A DNA stretch of 64,000 nucleotides from Laceyella putida (GTDB lineage Bacteria; Bacillota; Bacilli; Thermoactinomycetales; Thermoactinomycetaceae): positions 124,001 through 188,000 of the forward strand of contig NZ_JBHTBW010000006.1 of NCBI RefSeq assembly GCF_042665195.1, written 5' to 3'. Shown here piece by piece: positions 51,322 to 60,875 of this stretch (positions are counted from its first letter, which is position 1; every line of letters begins with the position of its first letter). The notes below the pieces were generated by a model. The model ran no database searches. It was not told the origin of the DNA and saw only the letters and a list, made by a program, of their open reading frames with translations. The translations under genes were made by a program, and so were the position numbers.

Positions 51322-52053
51322 TTAGTATTCTATAGTAATGATGGGCGTTCCGATTGTCAGGACAACCGCGCGAGCTTCCGAATCCATCCGCGCAGCCACT
51401 TGCAGGTTCATCATGCCGCCACCGGTTTCAATGCCCCCTGGCAACATCGATGATAGCGCAGACAAGCTCACCGTATGGTCTGTTCGCATCCCTTCGACTT
51501 CCCGCGCCCGCAAAAGTGTCAACACCTTTTGCGCATGGTTTGCCAACCCGGTCGTCACATTCATCGTTCTGCCTCGAATCGAAAAGTGATAATCCGCTAT
51601 TATTCCGTATGATTGCAATAATCTTGTGCAACGTTTCTTCATTTCAAAAAAGGATTGTGTCGGAACCCCTCGTCCCATCAATTGAAGTGAAACATATGGG
51701 GTGACATGACTATGTTCAAGTCTATCATGAATCACGATGAATTTGATTGCTATGTTTGATTGCCGCTGATCACTTGCGGTGTATTTTACTCCATCCCGAT
51801 CGACGATCTTTTTCACTTTCCCTGTGCCTAGTTCATTCCAAAGTTGATACACCCACCGTTCCAACTGTTGCGGTTGAACGGGTTGCTTGGTTCGCCCCCC
51901 ATGGTGCAACACATAGGTTTCCGGTTGGATCTTCAGTGTGCGCATAGCCGCGACCAACGGCTGTTCCGGTTCGGCGGGTTGCATTTGGGCCCCTTGCAAC
52001 ATAAACGATAACCAAATCCATATGCTCAGCTCGAATAGGCGAAATTTTTTCAT
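51322..52053 (-). CDS. ywmB: YwmB family secreted protein (TATA-box-binding-like fold)
   Basis: About 243 aa with an N-terminal signal peptide (FELSIWIWLSFMLQGAQMQ). Segments DRLEHSHVTPYVSLQLMGRG, MNVTTGLANHAQKVLTLL and GGGMMNLQVAARMDSEARAV are shared with YwmB proteins, whose structure resembles the TATA-binding fold although they are extracytoplasmic. Function unknown. It precedes murA as in B. subtilis. Start: ATG at 52053 has AGAGG six bases upstream; a TTG two codons earlier is less likely. Confidence 0.88.
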   Translation of the reverse strand: MKKFRLFELSIWIWLSFMLQGAQMQPAEPEQPLVAAMRTLKIQPETYVLHHGGRTKQPVQPQQLERWVYQLWNELGTGKVKKIVDRDGVKYTASDQRQSNIAIKFIVIHDRLEHSHVTPYVSLQLMGRGVPTQSFFEMKKRCTRLLQSYGIIADYHFSIRGRTMNVTTGLANHAQKVLTLLRAREVEGMRTDHTVSLSALSSMLPGGIETGGGMMNLQVAARMDSEARAVVLTIGTPIITIEY

Positions 52054-52126
52054 TGTCAACCTCTCCCACGAATTCCTACTATTCCCATTGTTTGCATTCG
52101 TGGCAGAGATTATACTTTATGAACCT

Positions 52127-52372
52127 TTATTGAAGCAGGGTACCCACCAACCGCGACCAACCGAGATAATCGATGACAAATGAAGCCAATCCGTGTCCCA
52201 ATACAATGGAAATGACCACGATCAAAAGCCTCGCTTGCATCACCTGGTTGGGCCGGATGAGGACATCCCAACGAATCCCCATCAGAATCCACCAACAAAA
52301 CACGATACTGCCAAGAGAGATCAAAATATTAACAAGCGAATCCATCGCAAGTTGCGTTGCTCCATTCATCAT
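52127..52372 (-). CDS. DUF1146 membrane protein (YwzB-like)
   Basis: About 81 aa with two membrane helices (LVNILISLGSIVFCWWILMG and LLIVVISIVLGHGLASFVID) and the conserved linker RWDVLIRPNQVMQARLL. In Bacillales it lies between atpC and murAA; here the nuo operon is inserted between it and atpC. Function unknown. Start: ATG at 52372 behind AGGGAG; the longer frame upstream lacks a site. Confidence 0.88.
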   Translation of the reverse strand: MMNGATQLAMDSLVNILISLGSIVFCWWILMGIRWDVLIRPNQVMQARLLIVVISIVLGHGLASFVIDYLGWSRLVGTLLQ

Positions 52373-52465
52373 ATGCACACTCCCTAGCACAGGTTCTGCA
52401 CATGGTAACATGGTACAAAAAAACGACCCGAATAGCAAAGGATTTTTTATTACAAGATGGCAACA

Positions 52466-52508
52466 ATAGAATACCCCGTTTTTGATCGCTTTGAAAACGG
52501 GGTATTCT
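52466..52508 (-). terminator. terminator of the nuo operon
   Basis: Minus-strand GAATACCCCGTTTT / AAAACGGGGTATTC around a 10-nt loop, then TATTGTTG; just after the nuoN stop. Confidence 0.85.
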
Positions 52509-52525
52509 TAGGATGAACTAAATTT

Positions 52526-54043
52526 TTACTTTTGCATGCCGTTGGTTGCCAGGGAAAGGCCGGAAGTCCAATCCCATTTGCTGATGGCCGTCAAGAGTGG
52601 CTCCGGAAACAATCCCAAGCCAATCGTTCCACCCACTCCCAGCAAAATGACGACCACGGCCACCCATGGAACCGCCACTTTGGCCTCGGAACAGGGCGGA
52701 CGGAAATACATCTGGCGCACAATGCCAAAGTAATAATAATAAGACACAATCGTCGTTAAAATCATGACCGCCGCCAACCATTTTTGGCTGCTGACAAAGG
52801 CGCTGGTAATCAAATAGAATTTACCGAAAAACCCTGCGGTCAGAGGCAGTCCCGCGAGTGAGATCAGGAACAGGGTCATGGCCGCCGCCAACCAAGGCGA
52901 ACGCCGATGCAATCCCGCAAACGCGCTGATCTCTTCATTGCCCCGTTCCTTGCTGACGCATTCAATCACCACAAAAGCCCCCAGCGTCATAAACAGATAC
53001 GCGACCAGATAAAACAACAAGCTGGGGAAAAGGTCAAACGGCACCAGGCCGACGGTGGCAAACGGGACAATGAGATAACCCGCTTGCGCGACGCTGGAAT
53101 AAGCCATCAAGCGCTTGGCGTTCGTTTGCTTTAAGGCGATGGTGTTTCCCAGGATCATCGACAAGGCCGCGACAATCATGAACAACCTTGAGACGACCTC
53201 CATCCAGCTTTGATCTCCCATCAACGGGCTGTATGCGATGAGAAGAATCCGGATGATAAAAGCCAATGCGGCCGTTTTCGATACGATGGCCAAGAAGGCC
53301 GCAATCGGAGTGGAGGCGCCTTGGTAAACGTCTGGTGCCCACGTATGGAACGGCGCGACTGCGATCTTAAACCCGAATCCCACCATCATCAAGAAGAGGG
53401 AAAGGTAGATATATAGGCTTCCTTGACCGCTTAATCCTTCGGCGAAGCGTTGGTTGATTTCAAACAGGTTCGTGCTGCCCGTCATCCCATAGACAAAAGA
53501 CATTCCGTACAGGATGAAGGCGGAGGAGACGCCCCCCAACACCACGTATTTCCAAGCCGCTTCATTGGGCTGCACCCGCTCTTTGCGAATCCCCACCAAG
53601 ATGTAGGAAGAAAGGCTTAATAGCTCCAGGCCCACAAACAAGGTGATTAAATCGGCGGAGGAAACCATCACCATCCCCCCAAGCAAGGCCGTCAGAAGAA
53701 GGTAGTAGTATTCGCCTTCCCTCGTTTTCCATTCTTCTTCTCCCTGCATCAGCGAGAAAAGGAAGACTCCCGCGGTTCCGGCAAGCAAAATCTCCTTAAA
53801 CATCAAGCTGAACGAGTCAATGCGGTACGTGTCCGCCAATATCTGATAAGGTTTATGCCCAAAGCTCACCGCAACGCAAAAGCCAGCCACCGCGACCGCC
53901 ACCAAGCCGAGCCAACCGATCCATTTGCGTGAAGTTGACTCCTTCAGAAGCAAATCGATGATGGAGAGGAGGGCCGCGGCAGAGACAATCACCCATTCGG
54001 GTGCCATCACCCTCAAATCAAAATCGAGCAAGATTTGTTCCAT
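52526..54043 (-). CDS. nuoN: NADH-quinone oxidoreductase subunit N
   Basis: Antiporter-like proton-pumping subunit of complex I. A 505-aa protein with about 14 helices; the TM7-8 region PFHTWAPDVYQGASTPIAAFLAIVSKTAAL is the Mrp-antiporter family signature with its key Lys residues, and AYSSVAQAGYLIV follows. Last gene of the 11-gene operon, four bases after nuoM. Confidence 0.96.
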   Translation of the reverse strand: MEQILLDFDLRVMAPEWVIVSAAALLSIIDLLLKESTSRKWIGWLGLVAVAVAGFCVAVSFGHKPYQILADTYRIDSFSLMFKEILLAGTAGVFLFSLMQGEEEWKTREGEYYYLLLTALLGGMVMVSSADLITLFVGLELLSLSSYILVGIRKERVQPNEAAWKYVVLGGVSSAFILYGMSFVYGMTGSTNLFEINQRFAEGLSGQGSLYIYLSLFLMMVGFGFKIAVAPFHTWAPDVYQGASTPIAAFLAIVSKTAALAFIIRILLIAYSPLMGDQSWMEVVSRLFMIVAALSMILGNTIALKQTNAKRLMAYSSVAQAGYLIVPFATVGLVPFDLFPSLLFYLVAYLFMTLGAFVVIECVSKERGNEEISAFAGLHRRSPWLAAAMTLFLISLAGLPLTAGFFGKFYLITSAFVSSQKWLAAVMILTTIVSYYYYFGIVRQMYFRPPCSEAKVAVPWVAVVVILLGVGGTIGLGLFPEPLLTAISKWDWTSGLSLATNGMQK

Positions 54044-54047
54044 GCCT

Positions 54048-55589
54048 CTACCCTCCCATTCCCGCTAAGATGATTTCCAGCGTTTGATCCATTGGTTGCG
54101 CCAGCACAGCCGGGTAAATCCCGATGATCACGATCAGGAGAACCAGGACAAACAGGGAACCCGCTTCCCAACCCTTCGCATCCACCACATCGGCAAAACG
54201 CTCCCTTAAGGGACCAAACGTTGTTTTCAAGATTGCCCGCAAGGTGTATGCAGCCGCCAACACCAAACCGAGTGTGCCAACCGCCGCCACAATCGGCTTA
54301 GCTTGGAACAGACCCAGGAACGCCATAAATTCGCTGATGAAACCGGACAATCCCGGCAGCCCCAGCAAGGCCAACCCACCAACCAGCAAGAGCCCCGACA
54401 ATACGGGCATGGACTTGGCAAGACCCCCCAGTTCATTCAATTCGGTCGTCTTGGTTCGTTCATACAAACTGCCGACGATAAAGAAGAGCAAGGCCGAAAT
54501 CAATCCATGGGACACCGCTTGAAAAATGGCCCCTTTCAAACCGACTTCATTCATCGCCGCCAAACCGAACAAGACGATCCCCATATGACTGACGCTGGAA
54601 TAAGCCAGCACCCGTTTCAGTTCCGTCTCTACAAAAGCGAGAATGGCTCCGTACAGGATATTGACCAGTCCCAATAAAGCCAGCACGAATGCCGCTTTGT
54701 GCATCAATCCGGGAAAGAAACCCGCTCCAAAACGGATCAACCCATAAGCGCCCATTTTCAACAAAACACCGGAGTGAATCATCACCACAGGGGTGGGTGC
54801 TTCGACATGGACCCGCAACATCCAGGAATGGAACGGAAACATCGGCAATTTAATCGCAAACGCGATGATCAGAGAGATGAAGACAAGCCAGATCATGCTT
54901 TTTGTCTGGCCGTCCAACATATGGATCTGTTTGGCCATCTGCCCTGCGGTTTCTTGGATATTGGTGTAATCCAACGATCCCGACATCAAGAGCAAGCCCA
55001 CCATCGCAAACAGGAGAAAGCCGGAACCCACCCCGTTATACAGCAAAAAGTGATTGGCGGCTTTTTCCCGGCCAAGGAAACCCCAGATGCCGATCAAGAA
55101 GAATGCCGCGACCAGTGTCACTTCGAAAAAGATAAAAAACAAGAAGAAGTTGGTGGCCAGAAAAACCCCATTCATGCCGATGAGCAAGAGCAACAGCAGC
55201 AGGTAGTAGGCTTTGGTGCGTTGTTTGACATAAGCGGAAGCCACCGCAGCCAAGGTCGTCACGATACAAGTCAGCACCACCAGCGGCATCGACAACCCGT
55301 CTACCCCCATGCTGTAGTGAAAAGAAAGCGCTGTCGCCGGGGCTTGCGGATTCAGCGAAGCCAAGGGAATGCTAAACCACGGAATCGATTGGGCCCACTG
55401 CATTCCTTGCTTCAAAGCGTCAAACTGTCCAAACATCACCAGTGCCAATCCCAGGGAAGGCAACGTTCCCAAAATCCCCACCACACGATGGGCGCCGCTC
55501 TTCTCACGAGGAAGAAGGAGCAAGACGACAAGTCCGATCAAAGGGGCAAAGGTGATCAGGGTAGGCAACGCTTTTAACCAATGGATCAT
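54048..55589 (-). CDS. nuoM: NADH-quinone oxidoreductase subunit M
   Basis: Antiporter-like proton-pumping subunit, 513 aa, about 14 helices. Family motifs: LPMFPFHSWMLRVHVEAPTPVVMIHSGVLLKMGAYGLIR and LAYSSVSHMGIVLFGL, with the conserved Glu in FFEVTLVAAFFLIG (TM5). The start overlaps the nuoL stop by four bases, so they are coupled. Confidence 0.96.
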   Translation of the reverse strand: MIHWLKALPTLITFAPLIGLVVLLLLPREKSGAHRVVGILGTLPSLGLALVMFGQFDALKQGMQWAQSIPWFSIPLASLNPQAPATALSFHYSMGVDGLSMPLVVLTCIVTTLAAVASAYVKQRTKAYYLLLLLLLIGMNGVFLATNFFLFFIFFEVTLVAAFFLIGIWGFLGREKAANHFLLYNGVGSGFLLFAMVGLLLMSGSLDYTNIQETAGQMAKQIHMLDGQTKSMIWLVFISLIIAFAIKLPMFPFHSWMLRVHVEAPTPVVMIHSGVLLKMGAYGLIRFGAGFFPGLMHKAAFVLALLGLVNILYGAILAFVETELKRVLAYSSVSHMGIVLFGLAAMNEVGLKGAIFQAVSHGLISALLFFIVGSLYERTKTTELNELGGLAKSMPVLSGLLLVGGLALLGLPGLSGFISEFMAFLGLFQAKPIVAAVGTLGLVLAAAYTLRAILKTTFGPLRERFADVVDAKGWEAGSLFVLVLLIVIIGIYPAVLAQPMDQTLEIILAGMGG

Positions 55590-57439
55590 TGGAACAACCT
55601 CCCCGCTGTCAGACCGACGAGTAATAGAACGAAACCAATCACACTAAGCAAGGCATAGGTTTGCGCCTGCCCTGTTTGCAAGCGAGACCCCAGACCGCCG
55701 ATCGCCGACATGAGCCAGCCACTCAGGTGAACCAGACCGCCGATCACAAACCGATCCCAGCCATGGAGCACCCAGCCAACCCCTTTGAGCGGCCAAACAA
55801 ATAACGCCTGATAACATTCATCCACATAATATTTGCGCAATACCAATCGGTAGAGCCATGGCACTTTTTCAGCCCATTTGCCGGCAGCCCATTTGCGTGT
55901 GGCATACATGAGGGTTGCCAAACCAATTCCGAGGCCGGACACTCCGACCGCCAGCACGGGAAGCCAGAACGGAGCCGCCGTTTCCGGAACCGTGTCAGGC
56001 GCCAACCAATGGGTCAACCAATGATTGGGCAAGTCGGCAAAGCCGCTCACCGTTGCCAAGATCGCCAGGACCGCAAGCGGAACCATCATCACCAAGGGAA
56101 CAGGTTCAGCCTGTTCCTGGCCGCGCCGCTCGCCGGCGAACACGAGGAAAAAGAGACGGAACATATAAAATGCGGTGAAAAACGCCGCCATCAATCCGAT
56201 GGCAAACAGATCCATCCGCCCCGCCCGATAAACGGAAAGCAGGATCTCATCTTTGGAGAAAAAACCGGCAAACGGCGGAATCCCCGCAATCGACAAACAA
56301 CCGACCAAAAACCAGACGCCGAGTAGGCGGTGGGTTTTCCACAACCCGCCCATCTGACGGATGTCCTGCTGATGGTGCAAAGCCATGATGACTGCGCCAG
56401 CCGCCAAAAACAAGAGCGCTTTAAAGAACGCATGGGTCGTCAGATGAAACACGCCCGCCACATAACCGGCGGAGCCCAACGCCAACATCATGTAACCGAG
56501 CTGGCTCACAGTGGAATAGGCCAACACCCGTTTGATATCGGTTTGCGCCACCCCGATCGTGGCGGCGAAAATCGCCGTAAAACCTCCAACGTAAGCAACC
56601 ACATTCTGGGCCGTAGCCGATGCATCGAACAGGAAGAAGAGGTTGGCAACCAAGTATACCCCCGCGGCCACCATCGTGGCGGCATGGATCAATGCGCTGA
56701 CTGGAGTCGGACCTTCCATCGCATCGGGTAACCATGTATGTAGAGGAAACTGACCTGATTTGCCGACCGCACCGACAAAGATCAGAAGCGCGATCAAGGT
56801 CAACCAGCCCGCATCCAATTGCCCACGCGCGACAGCCGCTTGAAGCGCATCCACTTCAAAACTTCCCACGCGCCAGAAGATCAAACAGATGGCGATGAAG
56901 AGGCCGATGTCCCCGATCCGCGTGACGATAAACGCTTTTTGCGCGGCCTTTTTCGCTTCGGGCTTCATATACCAAAAGCCCACTAGCAAAAACGAACACA
57001 CCCCCACCAATTCCCAAAAGATATAAATCTGCAACAAATTGGCGGACATCACCAAGCCGAGCATCGAACTGGTAAACAAGGACAGATAAGCGTAAAACAC
57101 ATGAAACCGCTCATCGGCCTTCATATAACCATAGGAATAAAGCTGAACAAGAAAGCTGACGCTTGTCACGATCAGCAACATCAACACTTGCAATGGTCCC
57201 AGAGCCACCGACAACGGCACCACTCGGTCTTCGATGGGTATCCACGGAAGTTGCCAAGTCAGCGGTTGCCCTCCCTTCACACTCTCCCACACCAGGGGAA
57301 GCGTCAAAAGAAAGGATAGCCCTGTCGCCACGATCCCCATTCCCGCAATCCCGGTCTTACTCCATCTCCTGCCTGCGAGGAGGAACAGAAAAGCGAGAAA
57401 AGGAAAGAGGGGAATCAGCAAAGCAACCTTTGTGCTCAT
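55586..57439 (-). CDS. nuoL: NADH-quinone oxidoreductase subunit L
   Basis: Largest antiporter-like subunit, 617 aa with about 16 helices and the C-terminal lateral helix that runs along NuoM and NuoN. Motifs: FWELVGVCSFLLVGFW, AVGKSGQFPLHTWLPDAMEGPTPVSALIHAATMVAAGVYL and AYSTVSQLGYMMLALG. ATG at 57439 behind AAGGAAGG; a 75-bp gap from nuoK. Confidence 0.96.
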   Translation of the reverse strand: MSTKVALLIPLFPFLAFLFLLAGRRWSKTGIAGMGIVATGLSFLLTLPLVWESVKGGQPLTWQLPWIPIEDRVVPLSVALGPLQVLMLLIVTSVSFLVQLYSYGYMKADERFHVFYAYLSLFTSSMLGLVMSANLLQIYIFWELVGVCSFLLVGFWYMKPEAKKAAQKAFIVTRIGDIGLFIAICLIFWRVGSFEVDALQAAVARGQLDAGWLTLIALLIFVGAVGKSGQFPLHTWLPDAMEGPTPVSALIHAATMVAAGVYLVANLFFLFDASATAQNVVAYVGGFTAIFAATIGVAQTDIKRVLAYSTVSQLGYMMLALGSAGYVAGVFHLTTHAFFKALLFLAAGAVIMALHHQQDIRQMGGLWKTHRLLGVWFLVGCLSIAGIPPFAGFFSKDEILLSVYRAGRMDLFAIGLMAAFFTAFYMFRLFFLVFAGERRGQEQAEPVPLVMMVPLAVLAILATVSGFADLPNHWLTHWLAPDTVPETAAPFWLPVLAVGVSGLGIGLATLMYATRKWAAGKWAEKVPWLYRLVLRKYYVDECYQALFVWPLKGVGWVLHGWDRFVIGGLVHLSGWLMSAIGGLGSRLQTGQAQTYALLSVIGFVLLLVGLTAGRLFQ

Positions 57440-57515
57440 ATTGAATCCTTCCTTCTTTTGTTCTTGTGCAGAACGTATTTTGCAAGCTTCGAACGGCGGG
57501 TACCGCTCCCGCTGA

Positions 57516-57821
57516 TCAACCTCTCATCGAATTGTATCGGTCGGCATTGGCCGTTTCCTTATTCCGATACAACGCGATGAGAATCGCAATGCCCACTGCG
57601 GCTTCTGCCGCTGCCACCGTTATCGTGAACAAGGTGAAGACTTGACCGGCAATCCCCGGGAACAAACCGTATTTGGAAAAAGCGACGAAATTGATATTGG
57701 CCGCATTGAGCATCAATTCAATCGAAAACAACACCAAGACGGCATTTCGCTTGGTGAGCACACCATATAATCCGATGACAAAAAGAATCGCCGACAAGGC
57801 CAAATAAGAGGTGAGTGTCAT
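57516..57821 (-). CDS. nuoK: NADH-quinone oxidoreductase subunit K
   Basis: A 101-aa three-helix membrane subunit. The conserved glutamates in SIELMLNAANINFV (TM2) and TVAAAEAAVGIAI (TM3) belong to the proton path. Overlaps nuoJ by four bases. Confidence 0.96.
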   Translation of the reverse strand: MTLTSYLALSAILFVIGLYGVLTKRNAVLVLFSIELMLNAANINFVAFSKYGLFPGIAGQVFTLFTITVAAAEAAVGIAILIALYRNKETANADRYNSMRG

Positions 57822-58330
57822 TTTTTCCCCTCCCTTTTGGCCAAAATCACGGCGCCAACCAACGCAACCAACAGAAGAACCGAAGTCAATTCGAAGGGGA
57901 TGACGTATTGCTTGAACACGCTATCGCCCAATAGCGCCACAGTGGCCGCTTGCGTTTGGGCTTCTTGGCTGACCAACGGGTTCCGGTAGATGACCCAGAC
58001 CAACAGCCCGAATAATCCCGCTACCGCGATAAAACTGATGACGCCGTGCCGGACGCTGATGGAGGTCCGCTCTTCCTCTTTATGCTTGGTCAGCATGATG
58101 CCAAACAGCATGAGAATCGAGATTGCTCCGGTGTAGATCAGGATTTGGATCACCGCCAAGAACTCCGCTTCCAGCAACAAGTAGATGCCCGCGATGCTGA
58201 AAAAGGTGAATGCGAGCGACAAGGCCATATGAATGACGCGCTCCGCGTTAATCATAAAGACCGCTCCACAGATCGCCATGACCGACAAGATGAAAAAAGC
58301 GATAAACTCACCGGTAAGATTGAAGCTCAT
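57818..58330 (-). CDS. nuoJ: NADH-quinone oxidoreductase subunit J
   Basis: A 170-aa five-helix membrane subunit; TM3 EFLAVIQILIYTGAISILMLFGIMLT is the signature. Overlaps nuoI and nuoK by four bases each, so the block is translationally coupled. Confidence 0.95.
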   Translation of the reverse strand: MSFNLTGEFIAFFILSVMAICGAVFMINAERVIHMALSLAFTFFSIAGIYLLLEAEFLAVIQILIYTGAISILMLFGIMLTKHKEEERTSISVRHGVISFIAVAGLFGLLVWVIYRNPLVSQEAQTQAATVALLGDSVFKQYVIPFELTSVLLLVALVGAVILAKREGKK

Positions 58331-58785
58331 GTCGCTTTTCCCCCTGCTTTCGGCATGAGATTGGTGCTGTTTTCCGAACGGATATGGGTATTGTTGTTGT
58401 GGAGCCAGTTCAGGTCCTTAAACAGCTCATCCCGGCTGTAAACGGCCAATTCAAAGTTATTCGTCATCACGATCGCTTCGGTTGGACACACTTCCGTGCA
58501 CAAATCACACAAGATGCAAATTTCAAAATTAATATCGTAGGTATCGATCACTTTCCCCTTCTGTTCAGGGTCCGGATGCTTTTTGCCCGTCAAGGTGATG
58601 CAATCCGTCGGGCAGATCCGCACACACTGGTTGCAGACAATGCATTTCTCAGGGTCAAAATGTTGAATCCCGCGAAAGCGATCTGGCATGACCAACGGTT
58701 CGTCCGGATATTTGTAGGTGACTTTGGGTTTGGTCATATTTTTCAGAGTGATGCCCAACCCTTTAACCAGTCCTAACATCGCCAA
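58327..58785 (-). CDS. nuoI: NADH-quinone oxidoreductase subunit I (two 4Fe-4S clusters)
   Basis: A 152-aa ferredoxin-like subunit at the membrane junction. Two complete cluster motifs, CIVCNQCVRICP near residue 48 and CILCDLCTEVCP near 92, hold clusters N6a and N6b, which pass electrons to NuoB. Residues after 125 are a short hydrophilic tail. Confidence 0.96.
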   Translation of the reverse strand: MAMLGLVKGLGITLKNMTKPKVTYKYPDEPLVMPDRFRGIQHFDPEKCIVCNQCVRICPTDCITLTGKKHPDPEQKGKVIDTYDINFEICILCDLCTEVCPTEAIVMTNNFELAVYSRDELFKDLNWLHNNNTHIRSENSTNLMPKAGGKAT

Positions 58786-58797
58786 TCACCCTCCCGA

Positions 58798-59775
58798 TCA
58801 ATAAAATTGTTCCAATATGGGAACTTCTTTCAACACAGCTGTCAACAAGATGTTAAACAGTGCAAGCGGCAATAACACTTTCCAAGCGAATTGCATCAGT
58901 TGGTCCACCCGAATCCGCGGCATCGTGCCCCGCAACCAAATCAGGAAGAAGACGATGAACGCAAATTTCAACACAAACCAGATGATCGGCGGAATAAAAG
59001 TTAAGCCGAACGGTGCCTGCCACCCCCCCAGATAGAGCACGGTTGTCAGGGAGGCCATCGCAAACATATACACATACTCCGTCAGCATAAAAAAGGCAAA
59101 GCGGAATCCAGAGTATTCCACGTGATAACCCGCCACCAGTTCAGATTCGGCCTCAGGCAGGTCAAATGGCGTTCGGTTCAATTCCGAAATGGAAGCGATC
59201 AAAAAGACGACAAAGCCAATCGCTTGCGGGAAGATGAACCAAACCTCTTTTTGCGCTTCAACAATCTGGTTCAAATTGAGCGAACCCACTGTCATGATGA
59301 CGCCCACCACCGACATCACGAGCGGGATCTCATAACTGATCATTTGCGCCGCTGAACGCATCCCGCCCAAGAGCGCGTACTTGTTGTTGGAAGCCCAGCC
59401 CCCCACCAAAATCGCAATGATCGTGATGCTGGATAAGGCCATGTAATACAACAGCCCCACCGCAAAATCGGCAAATTGGATCGTCTCTGTAAAGGGGATC
59501 ACCGCCAAAATGGCAAAAGCCGGGATAAACGCCAACGCGGGTGCGATTCTAAACAAAGCCAAATCCGCTTTTTCCGGCACGACATCTTCTTTGATGAGCA
59601 GTTTGAGCACATCGGCCACCGTTTGCAATAGTCCCCACGGTCCCACGCGATTGGGGCCGATCCGGCCTTGGATCCAACCGAGCACTTTCCGTTCAAAAAA
59701 GATGGCGTACGTAACAAATCCCAACACGATGAGGAGCAGGATCACCGGACCAAGCACAAGCCATGGATTCATCAA
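58798..59775 (-). CDS. nuoH: NADH-quinone oxidoreductase subunit H
   Basis: A 325-aa eight-helix subunit forming part of the quinone chamber. Signatures: FERKVLGWIQGRIGPNRVGPWGLLQTVADVLKLL near residue 27 and NRTPFDLPEAESELVAGYHVEYSG near 200. Overlaps nuoD by four bases. Confidence 0.96.
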   Translation of the reverse strand: MMNPWLVLGPVILLLIVLGFVTYAIFFERKVLGWIQGRIGPNRVGPWGLLQTVADVLKLLIKEDVVPEKADLALFRIAPALAFIPAFAILAVIPFTETIQFADFAVGLLYYMALSSITIIAILVGGWASNNKYALLGGMRSAAQMISYEIPLVMSVVGVIMTVGSLNLNQIVEAQKEVWFIFPQAIGFVVFLIASISELNRTPFDLPEAESELVAGYHVEYSGFRFAFFMLTEYVYMFAMASLTTVLYLGGWQAPFGLTFIPPIIWFVLKFAFIVFFLIWLRGTMPRIRVDQLMQFAWKVLLPLALFNILLTAVLKEVPILEQFY

Positions 59776-60872
59776 CCATCCACCTCCCCAAGCACGATGT
59801 CGATCCCGCCCAATATCGCAACCAGATTGGAGATGTTTTGGCCTTTCAACAGCTCGGGCAAGATCTGCAGATTATAAAACGAAGGGCGGCGGAACTTCAG
59901 GCGCCACGGTTTATCCTTCCCTTTGCTGACAATATGGCAACCCAATTCCCCCCGTGGCGATTCGATCCCCACATAGACCTCGCCTTCCGGCACCCGCAGG
60001 ACGCGCGGCACTTTCCCCATGATCTTGCCGTCAGCGGGAAACGCATTTATCGCCTGTTCCAAGATATGAAGCGACTGTTCAATCTCTTTCATGCGACACA
60101 GGTACTTCTCATACAAATCGCCTGTTTGGCCAACGGGCACCTCAAAGGCAAACTGTTCGTAAATGGAGTAGGGCTGCTTTTTGCGCAAATCCCAATCCAC
60201 CCCCGTCACCCGCAAGTTGGCGCCAGACAGGCCATATGCCAAAGCCATCTCCCGGTTGTAAATCCCGACTCCTTTGGTCCGTTGTTCAAAAATCTCGTTG
60301 CCTGAGATCAACCCATGATACTCCGGCATTTGTTTTTTCATATATTCCACAAATTGCCCCACTTTTTCAATCCAACCGGGTGGGGCATCCCATTTCACGC
60401 CGCCCACACGCATGTAGTTATAGGTGAGGCGCGCCCCGCACAATTCATTAAACAGATCGAGAATTTGTTCGCGGTCACGGAACGCATACAAAAATGGACT
60501 CAGTGCCCCAATATCCAACAGATAGGTTCCCATCCACACCAAATGGCTGGCAATGCGGTTCATCTCCATCACCATGACGCGCAAAAACTCAGCCCGTTCG
60601 GGAATCTCCAATCCCATCAGTTGTTCGGTCGCATGCACAATCGCGTAGTTGTTGGTCATGGCCGATACATAATCGAGACGGTCGGTGTAGGGGATGATTT
60701 GCGTATAATTCAAGTCCTCAGCCAACTTTTCCGTCCCACGGTGCAAATAGCCGATCACGGGCTCCGCTTCCACGATGGTTTCCCCGTCGATTTTCACCAC
60801 CAAGCGCAATACCCCGTGGGTGCTTGGATGTTGCGGCCCGACGTTTAACAACATCTCTTCCGTTCGGAGCAA
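59772..60872 (-). CDS. nuoD: NADH-quinone oxidoreductase subunit D
   Basis: A 366-aa 49-kDa-type subunit that forms the quinone site with NuoB. LNVGPQHPSTHGVLRL at the start, ETIVEAEPVIGYLHRGTEKLAE and the end IVAILGGIDIVLGEVDG are canonical. It is a separate gene, not fused to nuoC. Confidence 0.96.
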   Translation of the reverse strand: MLRTEEMLLNVGPQHPSTHGVLRLVVKIDGETIVEAEPVIGYLHRGTEKLAEDLNYTQIIPYTDRLDYVSAMTNNYAIVHATEQLMGLEIPERAEFLRVMVMEMNRIASHLVWMGTYLLDIGALSPFLYAFRDREQILDLFNELCGARLTYNYMRVGGVKWDAPPGWIEKVGQFVEYMKKQMPEYHGLISGNEIFEQRTKGVGIYNREMALAYGLSGANLRVTGVDWDLRKKQPYSIYEQFAFEVPVGQTGDLYEKYLCRMKEIEQSLHILEQAINAFPADGKIMGKVPRVLRVPEGEVYVGIESPRGELGCHIVSKGKDKPWRLKFRRPSFYNLQILPELLKGQNISNLVAILGGIDIVLGEVDG

Positions 60873-60875
60873 GGG